From positions 70,883,876 through 70,947,875 of the forward strand of contig CM056576.1 in the NCBI GenBank assembly GCA_029721435.1: DNA of 64,000 nt, given 5' to 3'. How positions within the stretch are numbered: position 1 is the stretch's first letter; each line of letters starts with the position of its first letter. The position numbers and the translations under genes were made by a program. Below are positions 1-11,000 of the stretch, piece after piece. This DNA is from Gymnothorax reevesii (Eukaryota; Chordata; Actinopteri; Anguilliformes; Muraenidae). The notes under the pieces were generated by a model. It searched no databases. It had not been told where the DNA came from and saw only the letters and a list, made by a program, of their open reading frames with translations.

Positions 1-1357
1 CATAAAATCACCTGTTCCACAATTATTGGCACCCCTAACATTTCCTAGGAAATAAATGTAATTGAAGTATTTCTGTCATTCCTACGGTCGTTTACTAAGT
101 TAATCAGAGTATCTAGGAACATTTAATAAGTAATTTTATCAATTCCTGTTTCCCTGGGGTATAAATTTGACGTGACACAGAGGCCATTTCTCTTATCCCC
201 TCTTCAACATGGGAAAGACACCATTCAAGTAAAGCAGATGTGTGTTGACCTTCACAAATCAGGCAATGGCTACAAGAAAATAGCCACTTGCCTGCACCTG
301 CCCATATCTACTGTCAGAGGAATCATTAAGCTTAAAACAAATGGAACTGTGGTAAACAAGCCTGGACAAGGACACAAGGTAATTTTGCCACCACGCATAG
401 TGAGGAGGATGGTAAGAGAAAAAGTTCTTCAAAGCTCACTGTTAAAGAATTGCAACAAATGGTAGCATCTTGGGGTCACAAAGTCTCCAAAACGGCCATC
501 AGGCGCTATCTACATGCCAACATGCTGTTTGGGAGGCATGCACGGAAAAAACCTTTTCTCACTCACAATCATCTGGAGTTTGCTAAGCGGTACTGGGACT
601 TCAACTGGGACGGTGTCCTTTGGTCAGATGAGACCAAGATAGAGCTTTTTGGCAACAAACACTGGGTCTGGCGGAACACAAAAGATGAGTATGCAGAAAA
701 GCACCTCATGCCCACTGTGAAGTATGGGGGAGGATCGGTGATGGATCGTCAGAGGCCCTGGGAACCTTGTTAGGATGCATGTGGCATCATGATCGCTTTG
801 AAATACCAGGACCTTTTAAATCAAAATCTGGTGGCCTCTGCCCGAAAGCTGAAGATGGGTCGTCGCTGGGTCTTTCAGCAAGATAATGACCCTAAACATG
901 TGGCCAAATCTACACAGAAATGGTTCACCAGACACAGAATCAAGCTCCTCCTATGGCCATCTCAGTCCCCAGACCTCAACCCCATTGAAAACCTGTGGAG
1001 TGAGTGCAGAGGAGAGGACCTAGGTCAATGGATGATTTAGAGAGATTGTGCAAAGAGGAATGGTCGAAGATCCCTCTTTCTGTATTCTCCCATCTTGTGA
1101 AACATTATAGGAGAAGATTAGGTGCTGTTTTGTCTGCAAAAAGGGAATGCTAATAATTGTAGCACACATGATTTGATGTAAAATAATTATTTCATAATGT
1201 GTGATTTTTTTCCACTGAATAAATGCACTTGAATTAAAGGTTAGAATTTCCTCTTTTTTTCATTGTGGTCCTATATTATTTAGAAAAAAACTGAATCTAT
1301 TAGAAGTTAAAGAACACATCTTAACCAAGGGTGCCAATAATTATTGAGGGCACTGTA
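1..1357 (+). mobile_element. Tc1-like DNA transposon, left end possibly cut by the window edge
   Basis: The right end at 1329-1357 reads GGGTGCCAATAATTATT followed by GAGGGCACTGTA, the usual terminal sequence of a vertebrate Tc1 element, next to a TA. A related inverted motif (ACAATTATTGGCACCCC) lies at 21-37. The outermost part of the left repeat is not visible there, so it may lie before base 1, or the visible motif may be an inner direct repeat. A broken transposase fills the middle. Confidence 0.85.
172..1153 (+). pseudogene. Tc1-family transposase, frameshifted
   Basis: This is a cut-and-paste transposase of the Tc1/mariner family, which binds the terminal repeats and moves the element into TA sites. 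Three overlapping frames carry it. The first (172-465) holds the N-terminal helix-turn-helix region with SGNGYKKIATCLHLPISTVR. The second (450-773) holds the first catalytic aspartate in LWSDETKIELFGN. The third (789-1040) holds the second aspartate in [13 protein letters not shown] and the glutamate in [13 protein letters not shown]-terminal tail follows in another frame to about 1153. At least three frame changes and an internal loss near 760-790 make it inactive. The first frame opens with GTG rather than ATG, so the true start is unknown. The D, D and E residues are all still recognisable. Confidence 0.9.
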
Positions 1358-2160
1358 TATATGTTGGGGAGTGTTGACCATTTCTGACCTTGGTATTTGA
1401 AAATTATTTTCAGGTATTTTCCTGGCTATAGCCTTAATGCTACTGGTATAAGGCAGGTGAATGTTCAACTTGAAACAGGTACACCCGATAATGTGATTCA
1501 TTTTAATAGTCAGTTTTACCAAGAGTATCATGTTAGATTGAACAGGTGTCACGCAAGTAGGAAAAGTGCACCAAAAGCAGGGGTAAGTAAATGAAATTAC
1601 ATCCTGAAAATGCACCAGAAGCCATCGAAGAACACCAGATTTTATAATTTTTTTCCCAGGGAGCATGGTCCATCAGCTCCCTAGCCAATTGCATATTGTT
1701 TGCGCAAGGCAATGGCTGTGCCATTACTTTCTATATGAATAAGTCTTAGCCTTCTACTAAAACCTTTCCACCTGCTGGTGACATTTCTGTGGACATTTCA
1801 GTAGATAATCCCACTCACAAGTGCAGGACTGCTTGCAAACAGGAGCGCGGGTCCAGTCCTGGAAACCGATGAAGGCTTGGGAGGTGTTCCTGTTAATTGG
1901 ACTCAGAGGAATAACAGATGGTCATCTCATTCACGATTAATGAAAACACAGAAGGAGAACCCTTCGCTTAACCCATTTTGCCAATTGTTGCCGAAGTGTA
2001 TTACTGTCATTTTCTACTCACATATAAAAATCTGAACGGTACTAATGCAACTTTTTCCACTTATATGCTAGTAGACAACTTAGACAAAGGTTTTAGTTTA
2101 TAAAACATAGTTTCCAAGTGCTTTCTGTCACGACATCATCTGCTTCCTGCTCCTTCCGGC
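1358..2160. other. No gene seen
   Basis: Short open frames on both strands show no recognisable domain or splice pattern. I see no tandem repeat or RNA gene here. Confidence 0.6.
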
Positions 2161-2167
2161 TGAAGAC

Positions 2168-3195
2168 ATGGCGAATGCAAATCCTCCTGGAAAGAGGTAA
2201 TTTTCATAAATTTCTTGGGATTTTCCCCCCATGCATATTATAATTATTTAATCATTCAAGTCTCTAGAGTAACCCTCCCCCAAAAAATTGTACCTGGGAT
2301 AAATATTTTTTTGTTCATGGGCTTATTTCTGTGAGCGGCAACAAAAGTTGCCAGTGGGCATATAGCTTGTCGCTAACTAAAGGAAAAACACTGTCTGCAG
2401 GATTGCTCATAATTTACTTATTTCAAATTGTAGAATGATGTACAATGGCTCATTTTAGTCCTCTCAGAATACTCTTCCTAGCTAAATAAATTCACAGGTA
2501 TTCAAGGCCTGTGTCTATAGGATTTTGATACATTTCCATACATTTTCTTGCTAGCTGCTGAGCGATCTTTCTCTGTTAGCTAATATTAGCTTGTGTTTCA
2601 CTGAGGTAAAACATTTTGATGTGCAGTTGCAGGTGCACTTTTCTTGACACACAAGTACTTACCATAGCCAATGCCCACACCTACAACCCCCCTCCCCACC
2701 CCTGGCCCCCCACCTCTACTGATATCCAGACCAAGATCACAAACTCAAGTGTGATATTGCTTTTACAGAACATTCTACATGTGGGGTATGACGCTGTAGA
2801 AAGGATGACATTGATGATTCATCAATAGCATCATATGCAAACAAAAACATGGCACATTCATGCATCTATCATGCTTGTTTTGTCATTCATTTAGGTCCTG
2901 GCAAGGCGGGGAGAAGGATCTCCTCTCCTTTCAGAGGCTGGTATCCCAGACCCTCCTCCTGCGCCATGGAACAAAGCCAAGTAGGCAGGGGAGAAGATCT
3001 TCGATGGCGGTGGCGATAACTGATGCCACCAGGTTCGACAATCTCAACCACTGGCCCTGCAACACTGGTAGCAGGTACAAGCGATACAAGAAATGTGACG
3101 GACGCACATCATTTGCATGTGAAAAGTGTGATGTGCCACTACATGTGGAGTGCTTCAAGAAGTACCACACTGCGTGGAACATGCATGAAAGATAA
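2168..3195 (+). pseudogene. PiggyBac-type C-terminal zinc-finger fragment, possibly a two-exon mini-gene
   Basis: The stretch at 2895-3195 reads like the end of a PiggyBac (PGBD-like) transposase. It has a basic linker (KPSRQGRRSS), then RFDNLNHWP, then a Cys-rich segment with CDGRTSFACEKCDVPLHVECF and KKYHT. This matches the cross-brace zinc finger that follows the RNase-H-like domain in that family. No DDD catalytic core is present. The segment begins right after a plausible 3' splice site (pyrimidine-rich, ending TTTAG at 2894). At 2168-2196 an ATG opens a short frame (MANANPPGKR) that ends at AG|GTAATT, a plausible donor. Joining the two keeps one open frame to 3195, and an AATAAA lies near 3480. 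The fragment identity is well supported. The spliced mini-gene is inference. A plain 5'-truncated transposon copy is the simpler reading. Confidence 0.65.
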
Positions 3196-3199
3196 CAGA

Positions 3200-4690
3200 A
3201 TGTATGGGAAGAAATAACAGTTTTTAGAGGTTTTGAGTATATGGGTATTTGAGAATTTCTGTGTAATAGAAATGATTATTTCTGTTCTGTTTCATTTGCA
3301 AAATCAACAATGATTTTATATTCACCAACTTGTTCCCACGCTTGTTTGGCAGTTTTTTAAATGGTAGCATGCATTCAGTGTTCGAAACCTTTTGTTTCTA
3401 TGTTTTAACCTGTTGAAGATTGTTTTTGTATCATGCAGACTTGGTCTGAGATGTATATTTGATACAAAGGTTATTTATGAATAAAGAAATTGTTGTTTTG
3501 AATTTTACACAGGGGGAACCAAGGTTTGAACCATGATCACTATCTACCTTCCTGGGATGATAATATCCATTGGTAGCCATGTACAGTTTTACTTTTTTTT
3601 GTTTAACACCCCCCACCCCCCTCCACCTTTTTGTTATTATTTATTATGACTATATTATTATTTTGTTATTACTATATTATTATTAGGCAACATTTGACCT
3701 AGTGACAAGCTGTGTGACTACTGGTAACAATTGTTGCCAGTCATAAAATTGCTATTTTCTTCAAAACAAAGTACAAAATGGAAAATATAAATACATAACT
3801 CAACTGATAAAATTATATGCCTTACAACTCCAAAAAAAATCTGGGCATAAATGGGTTCATACTCAATAATAAATGAACACAGAAGAAGAAATTATATAGG
3901 CAGTAAAATTTAGGGAAGGGGCAAGGCTGCAAATGCTTACAGCAAAAGGCAGGGGATTGATGAGACAGACATGAGGGTTCTAATAGAATGGACATTTCAA
4001 ATCAATCCTTCTTGATTTTTTTTTGCGCATTTTCCATGACGTGTTGACATTTTTTAGAATTGGGGTGGTAACATTCAGTTATCACAAGTTGAAACTGTAC
4101 ATTCCATATCACTGAAGAAGAATGCCTTTGAAGAAGCAAGCTGAAATGCTCACTGAGCTCTACCTATACCAAGTACACTTTATCCTTTAATCAGCTTACA
4201 AGAGATTAATTCCATACATCACCATTGTTTGGCATGACACACATTATTTGATCATTCTACACGCGGAATGGCTTGTAACCAGAATTAACCTTCAGCAAAG
4301 CAGCTTTTTCAACAGCCAATGAGATTATACAGCTGTTTAGAAAATTTACTGCTGGAAAGGTTTTTCATTAAATTCTGTGCCAAAGAAATGTGTGACTAGG
4401 CCTTAACTCCCGAAGGGCACCCCCTATAGTTTGACTTCATGATGAGTAAAGACACTACATTAAAAATACTGAAAATAATCAATAGTATTAATTCAGCCAG
4501 ATTTTCTAGTCTCCCTTTTTAGAGAAGCAAAAGTGCCATAAAACTGCATGCATAGACAAAATTCCACCTGATGCGCATTTAAACACCAGCATATTCAACC
4601 AAGCAATCAGCAATTTAAGGCAAGACACTACAGGTGAATAGGGTAAAATTTTTCACTGAGAGATATCACCATGAATCTTTATCAGATGAT
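3200..4690. other. No gene seen; AT-rich with a short ATT microsatellite
   Basis: An imperfect TTATTA/ATT run lies at about 3633-3685 and an AATAAA at about 3480. The rest is AT-rich sequence with no convincing open frame. The minus-strand frame at 3431-3616 has no recognisable domain. Confidence 0.6.
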
Positions 4691-4699
4691 TACTTGCAT

Positions 4700-5235
4700 T
4701 AAAGGGATAATTCACTTTTTTTGAAGTGGGGTTGTATGAGCTACAAATTGCCACTACTTACATTAGTTGCAGTAGAAAGCTCTCTGATCTCCTCCAGGTA
4801 GCCGCACCAGGGCATAGTGCTGGGTGGAAATTTCGGTGATACACTGTTGTGAACCGAAACACAGAAACGGTGTATTTTTACGGACTAAAAGAGGTCCTAC
4901 CTGAAAATAACACACCATTTCAACTGTACGCTATATTTAAAAAAAATTACAGCACTTAAGCTGCTCTGAAAAAAGCGCGAACTAACCAACTAACGTATTC
5001 CTGTGCGAGGCGCATAGTAGTTCGCACCGTGCAGGACAGAGGCTAAAATGATCCCCAAATGGAAATGGAGGGAAAAATGGAGATTTTTCATCCCGAGTGT
5101 AGTAGTACACTATAATACCCATTAATGGTAAAGAACACGTTAACACATCAACAGAATATTGTTTGGGGGATGGTTTATTGTCTCGTCGCAGAGGGCACAT
5201 TTTGTTAAAATAACTCGGAATTGCCTAAGTGCGGC
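4700..5235. repeat. Interspersed repeat fragment starting TTAAAGGGATAATTCAC
   Basis: The start (TTAAAGGGATAATTCAC, then a T run and GAAGTGGGGTTGTATGAG) resembles a common teleost non-autonomous DNA element with a TTAA target, as I remember it. The opposite terminus is not visible before the LTR fragment begins at 5243, so this copy is probably truncated. Confidence 0.45.
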
Positions 5236-5242
5236 ATGATAA

Positions 5243-6231
5243 TGTCATGGTTATTGTTTATGTTCATGTTCAGTGTTCGTGATTTTGTCTTATTTATTTT
5301 GGTTATTTTTTTTTTATTGTTTTTAGTTCATTCCATTTCTCAGTTCCATTGCACTTGTCGCCCCTGTCCTGTGATCTAGTTGGTTCAGTCTGTCTTCCCT
5401 GTTTGCATGCTCACTTACTTCGGGTGATTTAAATGAATTCCGGCGTTTAATATATTCCTTCGATTCTCGTTTACTTCCTTCGTCTTACTGTTCTGATTAC
5501 TAACAAGACTAACATTTGTATTTTGCATCATGGTCTACAAACATAACTAATCCTTGTATATAGATTACTAACTTACTAACGAGCACTCTAGTTAAATCTG
5601 TAAAGTTGCACTGCTACTACTTCAGACTAATTCCCTCTCAGCAATCGCCCAGTTCTAATCTCCGCCTCTTGCTCAGCTGTTCCTGTCCTCTCCTGAGTTT
5701 CAGCGAGATCTCTCGCACGTGCCTAATTACTTTCCTGCGCTCGTTATCTGTGCACTTAGAACTCCTTGACCGGAGCTGCTTAAATGCCATAGGCTGTTTG
5801 TGTTATTCCCGTCCGTGTCTTGGCTTTCGCCAGTTTTCGTGGTTAGGGTTTCCCTCATGTGATTCTCCCGTTGTAATTAGTCTGATTCATTTCACCTGCT
5901 TCTTGCAAAGCATGTGACTTCCCTCTCGTCTATTTAAGCAGTCTTTTCACAGTCAGCTCCTTGTCAGAACAATGATGAATGTTTCATTGTGCAGAGCGCC
6001 TTGTATGCCATTGAGTATGTTTTTCTTCTACTGGTTTGTCCGACTTCGATTCTTGCCATTGTTTTTGTCTTTCTGGATTTCGACCCATTTTTGTATGACC
6101 ACGATTTCTGTGTTTGGATGCCCTGTGTATGACCCTTGGCTTTGTTCATCGACTACGACTTTTTGCCGACCGTTTAAGTACCTTTGCTCATCTGTCCTCC
6201 TGGTTCTGACCCCTGCCTGTCTTATCGACAC
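5243..6231 (+). mobile_element. Truncated LTR of the element B family
   Basis: The sequence begins TGTCATGG and follows the 3' LTR of element B (58100-59246) block by block. Shared blocks include the CCATTGCACTTGTC segment, the CTAAC-rich block, CTCTCGCACGTGC, and the GACCCCTGCCTGTCT segment. Similarity stops near 6231, so the last 130 bases or so of the LTR are missing and no target duplication can be checked. It is clearly older than the LTRs of element B. Confidence 0.85.
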
Positions 6232-6238
6232 TAAATAG

Positions 6239-6515
6239 GTCACAGATCACTTCCTGTATGCAAATTTCACATTTCAAATGTGTTTTCTGCACAGTCTCCC
6301 GAGTAGGACCATATAACCAGAAGATGATTCAAATTGGGCAGTGGGAAAATTTGACAATACCTTGCAAAACCTCCATTACACATTAACAAAGTTTTCCCCA
6401 AGGATCCCAAGTATTTAATTATTATTTTACAATGATAACTATTGACAGAGATATTACCAAACACCACTCTGGATGATACAAAACTTAGCTCTGCTGGTAC
6501 TGTGTGATCTGTGAC
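6239..6515. repeat. Short sequence bounded by a perfect 12-bp inverted repeat
   Basis: GTCACAGATCAC at 6239-6250 is matched in inverse by GTGATCTGTGAC at 6504-6515. The block starts within a few bases of where the preceding LTR fragment breaks off. I see no clear target duplication. It could be a small non-autonomous element or a chance inverted pair. Confidence 0.35.
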
Positions 6516-6679
6516 ATTGTTACAAAGTGTCAACACTCTGGTGTGACAGACAACTTAAATTGACCTATGTACCTTACAGTAAATTTGTTTGTGTTTTGAT
6601 TTGAAGGATTTAAAATGCTCAGCAGAACATTGTCAAAAGATGCCATTATAAGTAAATTGAGTTCGTTCATGTTTCTTAT

Positions 6680-6684
6680 GATAG
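6680..6684. repeat. Target-site duplication of element A, left (GATAG)
   Basis: GATAG directly precedes the TGTTGTG start of the 5' LTR. The same five bases directly follow the 3' LTR at 13596-13600. Confidence 0.95.
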
Positions 6685-7516
6685 TGTTGTGAATCTGCAT
6701 CTCACCCATGCTTGCCCTAGCCCCATGTTTAAGTTCTGTGCCTGGCTTGCCATGTATGCTTTTTGTGTTTAAGTGACCACTGCCTGCCCCTGACCATCCC
6801 CATGATTATGTATTGTGTTTTGTTGTTTGATTTCTTGTTTTATTATGTTTCATGTTTTGTATTGTTTATGTCTTTGCCATGTCTTATAGTCTTGCCATGT
6901 TTCACAGTCTTGCCATGTTTCATAGCCTTGCCTTTCTTTCATAGTCTTGTTGTGATTTCTAGTCCTGCACTTCGTTTACCCTGTCTTGTCTTGTGTAGGT
7001 CTTTGCCCACGGTCCCTTGTCTGACGTGCCACTCATTCGGGTGATTTCCTGGTTTCTGGGATTTCAATCTTTCTTCATTTCTCATTTTCTTCCTTCCTCT
7101 CTCTTTATGCTGTCTACTAACCCTACTAACAGTTTATTGTTTTCGATAATTACTAACCCCGATTAACATTGTACATTTATACTAACTGACTAACTTGCAC
7201 TCGGGATTGTATAGCTGCACATACTAATAGACTAACGATCTCTCAGCATTCGCCCAATCTGTATCTCCGCCCTCCTTGTCTATCACTAATTATCTCTACT
7301 GCAGTCTCCTCTTGTATCTCTTGCTTTCCCTTTTCTTTAGACTGTACACTTTAGTACTCCTTAACCGGAGCCGTTTATTCGTTCATAGGAATGTCTCGTT
7401 ATCCCTGTCTGCGTTTCGGCATTTCGCCAAATTCATGTAATTAGGTTTCCTCATGTGTCTCTCCCATGTCATTGATTACACCTGTTTACCCTAGTCATGT
7501 GCTTAACCCGGATGTG

Positions 7517-7556
7517 TATATAAGGTGTCTACACTTTTAGTTCCTTGTCAGATCGT
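7517..7556 (+). promoter_or_regulatory. TATA box and predicted transcript start in the 5' LTR of element A
   Basis: TATATAAG lies at 7517-7524. GTCAGATCGT at 7547-7556 sits 30 bases downstream of its first base, where initiation is expected. These ten bases are exactly complementary to the site just after the LTR. The transcript start is predicted, not observed. Confidence 0.7.
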
Positions 7557-7924
7557 CTTTACTCCTTTGTCTTGTGCTACGTTCCTCGCCTTGCTCACTG
7601 TGATATTTTCTTTCTGACTGGATTGCCCGACACTTGTTTTTTGGTTTGCCCTTTTGGATCTGATTGCCTTCGTGAGTTTTGACCTATTTTTGCCCGACCA
7701 CGTCTATTGTCTTTGCTGCCCTGGTATTTGGATTCGGACTGTTTACGGCTTATGAGTTTGTCTCTCCACCAAACCCACGCCTGTGTACCGAACCATTTTT
7801 GCCTGACCTTGAGTTGTGTTATTGGTGCCCTGGTTACAGTTTTGGACTTTGCCCTTTGGATTCTGTTTGTGGATTGTGGACATTGTACTGTTGCCAGCTC
7901 TGTTGGGGGGTTTCCCCCTTCAGA

Positions 7925-7930
7925 AATAAA
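7925..7930 (+). terminator. Polyadenylation signal AATAAA in the 5' LTR of element A
   Basis: AATAAA lies 57 bases before the LTR end, the expected place for the end of R. The 3' LTR copy is at 13533-13538 and would end the genomic transcript. Confidence 0.7.
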
Positions 7931-7989
7931 GCCTCCATTTTGCATTCATCTGGTTCTCGCTCTTGGCTCATTTCGTAAAACCTCACATT

Positions 7990-7999
7990 ACGATCTGAC
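7990..7999 (+). promoter_or_regulatory. Putative self-priming primer-binding site of element A
   Basis: ACGATCTGAC starts two bases after the 5' LTR. It is the exact reverse complement of GTCAGATCGT at the predicted RNA 5' end. There is no TGG start typical of a tRNA primer site. Tf1 and related chromoviruses are known to prime reverse transcription with a folded-back 5' RNA end, which fits this layout. Confidence 0.65.
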
Positions 8000-8000
8000 C

Positions 8001-11000
8001 ATGACGGAGCCAGCGTCAGACCAGTCTCTGCAGGAGGCAGTGCACCAGCAGGGCACTCAGTTGGAGCTTCAGGAACGTCAGCTCCGTGCTTTAAAGCAGC
8101 ACATGCAAACCATGAGTCTCCAGATGGCGGATCTTACTCGCTCAGTACAGGAAGCGCAGCAACTACAGTCACCCCAGCCTACCGTCTATACTCCTCCTGC
8201 TCCCGCTTCCGCCCCGCCCCTACCCAACTGCGAGCCACGTCTACCACCGCCGGAGAGGTACGACGGGAACCCGGGAGCATGTCGGGCGTTTCTCACCCAG
8301 TGTGAGCTCATCTTCAGCCTGCAGCCTTCGTCCTTCCCCACCGAAAGAGCGCGAGTTGCTTTCATCATCACGCAACTGACGGGAAGAGCTAAGCAGTGGG
8401 CTACAGCGGCTTGGGAAGCTGATCTCCCATGTGTACAGACTTTTTGTCTACTGGGTGAAGAGATGAGGCGGATCTTCGATCGCACTAAGTTGGGTCACGA
8501 GGCAGGACGAGAGATCCTACGCATGCGACAAGGTGGGCGTCCCGTAGCCGACTACGCCATTGATTTTCAGACGTTGGCCACCAACAGCAGATGGGGACAG
8601 AGAGCTCTTTATGATGCCTTCTTTGACGGATTATCCGAAGCACTTAAAGACGAGCTAGTGTCGCGGGAATTGCCGGAGAACTTGGACGACCTTGTCGACC
8701 TGGCTATTCGCGTGGATTCGCGATTGGAGGAGCGCCGACGCCTCGCTTCTCGCAGACGACCATATCCAGCTCCCCAGAGTACTCCGCCTCGATCACCCCC
8801 TACTGGCAGCCGCCCCCCTGAGCCTGAACCCATGCAATTGGGACATACGCGCATTCCTGTAGAGGAGATGGATCGCCGCCGCCGTGATGGGGCCTGCTTT
8901 TACTGTGGCAAGGGAGGACACCTTATCGCTCAGTGCCCTAACAGGGAAAAAGAAAAGAAGAGAAGAGGTCCTCCTGGTGCCCGCATAGCTACAGTAATAG
9001 GGGTGACGCCGGGACAGGAAACTAACAACCGCACATGCGTCCCTGTAACTTTGGAATGGGGGGGCGAGAGCAGATCCACCGAGGCTCTCGTGGACACCGG
9101 AGCGGAGGAAAATTTAATTGATGTGGAGCTGGCCCGGAAATGGGGGGTTCCCACAGAGAAGATCTTCCCTGATCGAGTGGCCAATTTGCTCAGCGGCCAG
9201 AGGATCGCTCAAATAACCCATACGACCAGCCCCATCAGACTCAAGGTGTCAGGGAACCACCACGAAACCATTCAGTTCCTCCTGTTACACTCTCCCCATG
9301 CTCCTATCGTTCTGGGCCATCCATGGATGGCCAAACACCTACCAGAGATCGACTGGCGCAAGAATGAGATTAAGGGGTGGAGCCCCAACTGCTCCCTGAC
9401 ATGCCTCCGCAACGCCCTCGACCCTCTACACAACCCATCTCCGGAGGAGATTCCAGACCTGGAAAAGGTTCCTCTAGAATTCCATGACCTCAAGGAGGTT
9501 TTCTCAAAGTCTCGGGCCACCAGCTTACCACCTCACCGACCCTATGACTGCACCATAGACCTGAAGCCAGGTACTTTGCCCCCTAGAGGTCGACTCTATT
9601 CACTCTCCAGACCAGAGAACCAAGCTATGGAGAAGTATCTCTCAGAGTCCCTCGCTGCAGGCATTATACGCCCGTCATCATCACCTGCTGGTGCGGGTTT
9701 TTTCTTCGTAGCTAAGAAGGATGGATCATTAAGACCCTGTATTGATTACCGTGGCCTCAATGAGATAACTATTAAGAACCGCTACCCACTTCCCCTCATG
9801 AACACCGCTTTTGATCTCCTGCAAGGAGCCAAGATCTTTACTAAGCTCGACCTCCGGAATGCATACCACTTAGTGCGAATCGGAGAGGGGGACGAATGGA
9901 AGACCGCCTTTAACACTCCCACGGGGCACTGGGAATATTTGGTTCTTCCTTTCGGGCTTACCAACGCTCCAGCGGTGTTTCAAAACCTCGTCAATGATGT
10001 CTTAAGAGACATGATAAACAAGTTTGTTTTCGTCTATCTTGACGATATTCTAATTTTTTCTGAATCCCAGTAGGACCATGTTAAGCATGTTCGCCAAGTG
10101 CTCCGTCGCCTCTTGGAGAACCGCCTTTTCGTGAAGGCCGAGAAGTGTGAGTTTTTTGTTGAAACCACCACCTTTTTGGGTTACATTATTTCTCCGAGCA
10201 CCATTCGCATGGACCCAGTAAAGGTGGAGGAAGTCACCAAGTGGCCCCGACCAGAGGACCGTAAGTCACTCCAACGTTTCCTAGGATTTGCCAACTTCTA
10301 CCGGCGGTTCATCAGGAACTATAGTTCTGTTGCGGCTCCTCTTACTGCTCTCACCTCCTCAAAATTCAAGTTTCGTTGGTCGGAGAAAGCAGAGGACGCC
10401 TTTAAGGAATTAAAGACCAGATTCACATCTGCACCCATCCTCACCATTCCCAACCCAGAGCTCCAGTTCATCGTCGAGGTGGATGCCTCCAATATTGGAG
10501 CTGGAGCCATCCTGTCTCAGAGGTCCACGGAGGATGGGAAAATCCATCCATGTGCCTTCTTCTCTCGCCGCCTCAGCTCAGCGGAGAGAAATTACGACAT
10601 CGGCAACCGGGAGCTGTTAGCGGTGAAGTTGGCCTTAGAAGAATGGAGGCAATGGCTGGAAGGATCCAAAGTTCCCTTTATTGTCTGGACTGACCATAAG
10701 AATTTGGAGTACCTTCAGACGGCCAAGAGACTCAACCCACGACAAGCCAGGTGGGCATTATTTTTTTCCCGTTTTAATTTCCACATCGCTTTCAGACCAG
10801 GAAGTAAGAATGTTAAACCTGACGCCCTCTCACGCTGTTTTGAGATTAGAGAAGAAGGCCCTTGCAACGATACAGTACTCCCTAAGGAAGCGTTCATTAA
10901 CGCTCTATGTTTTAATATTGAAAGAGAGGTCAAGGATGCCCAAGCTAATGCTGCTACCCCTAGTGCTTGCCCCACTAACTGCCTATATGTTCCAGCTGCT

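Larger units (their letters stand above)
6685..7987 (+). repeat. 5' LTR of element A
   Basis: It begins TGTTGTGAATCTGCAT, ends ACCTCACA, and is 1303 bp long. Compared with the 3' LTR it carries an extra 18-bp unit near 6902-6919, within a run of repeated TTGCCATGTTTCA motifs. U3 contains a block rich in CTAAC (7120-7245). A TATA box and the predicted transcript start lie at 7517-7556, and an AATAAA lies at 7925-7930. Confidence 0.95.

Noticed and set aside
7707..8000. N-terminal extension of the element A frame reaching into the 5' LTR
   Set aside because: It translates LTR sequence, and the same extension recurs in the 3' LTR without gag. The ATG at 8001 begins the homologous protein.
10071..10073. 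Programmed stop read-through in element A
   Set aside because: The stop lies inside the reverse transcriptase, not between Gag and Pol, and the related element B has a sense codon there.
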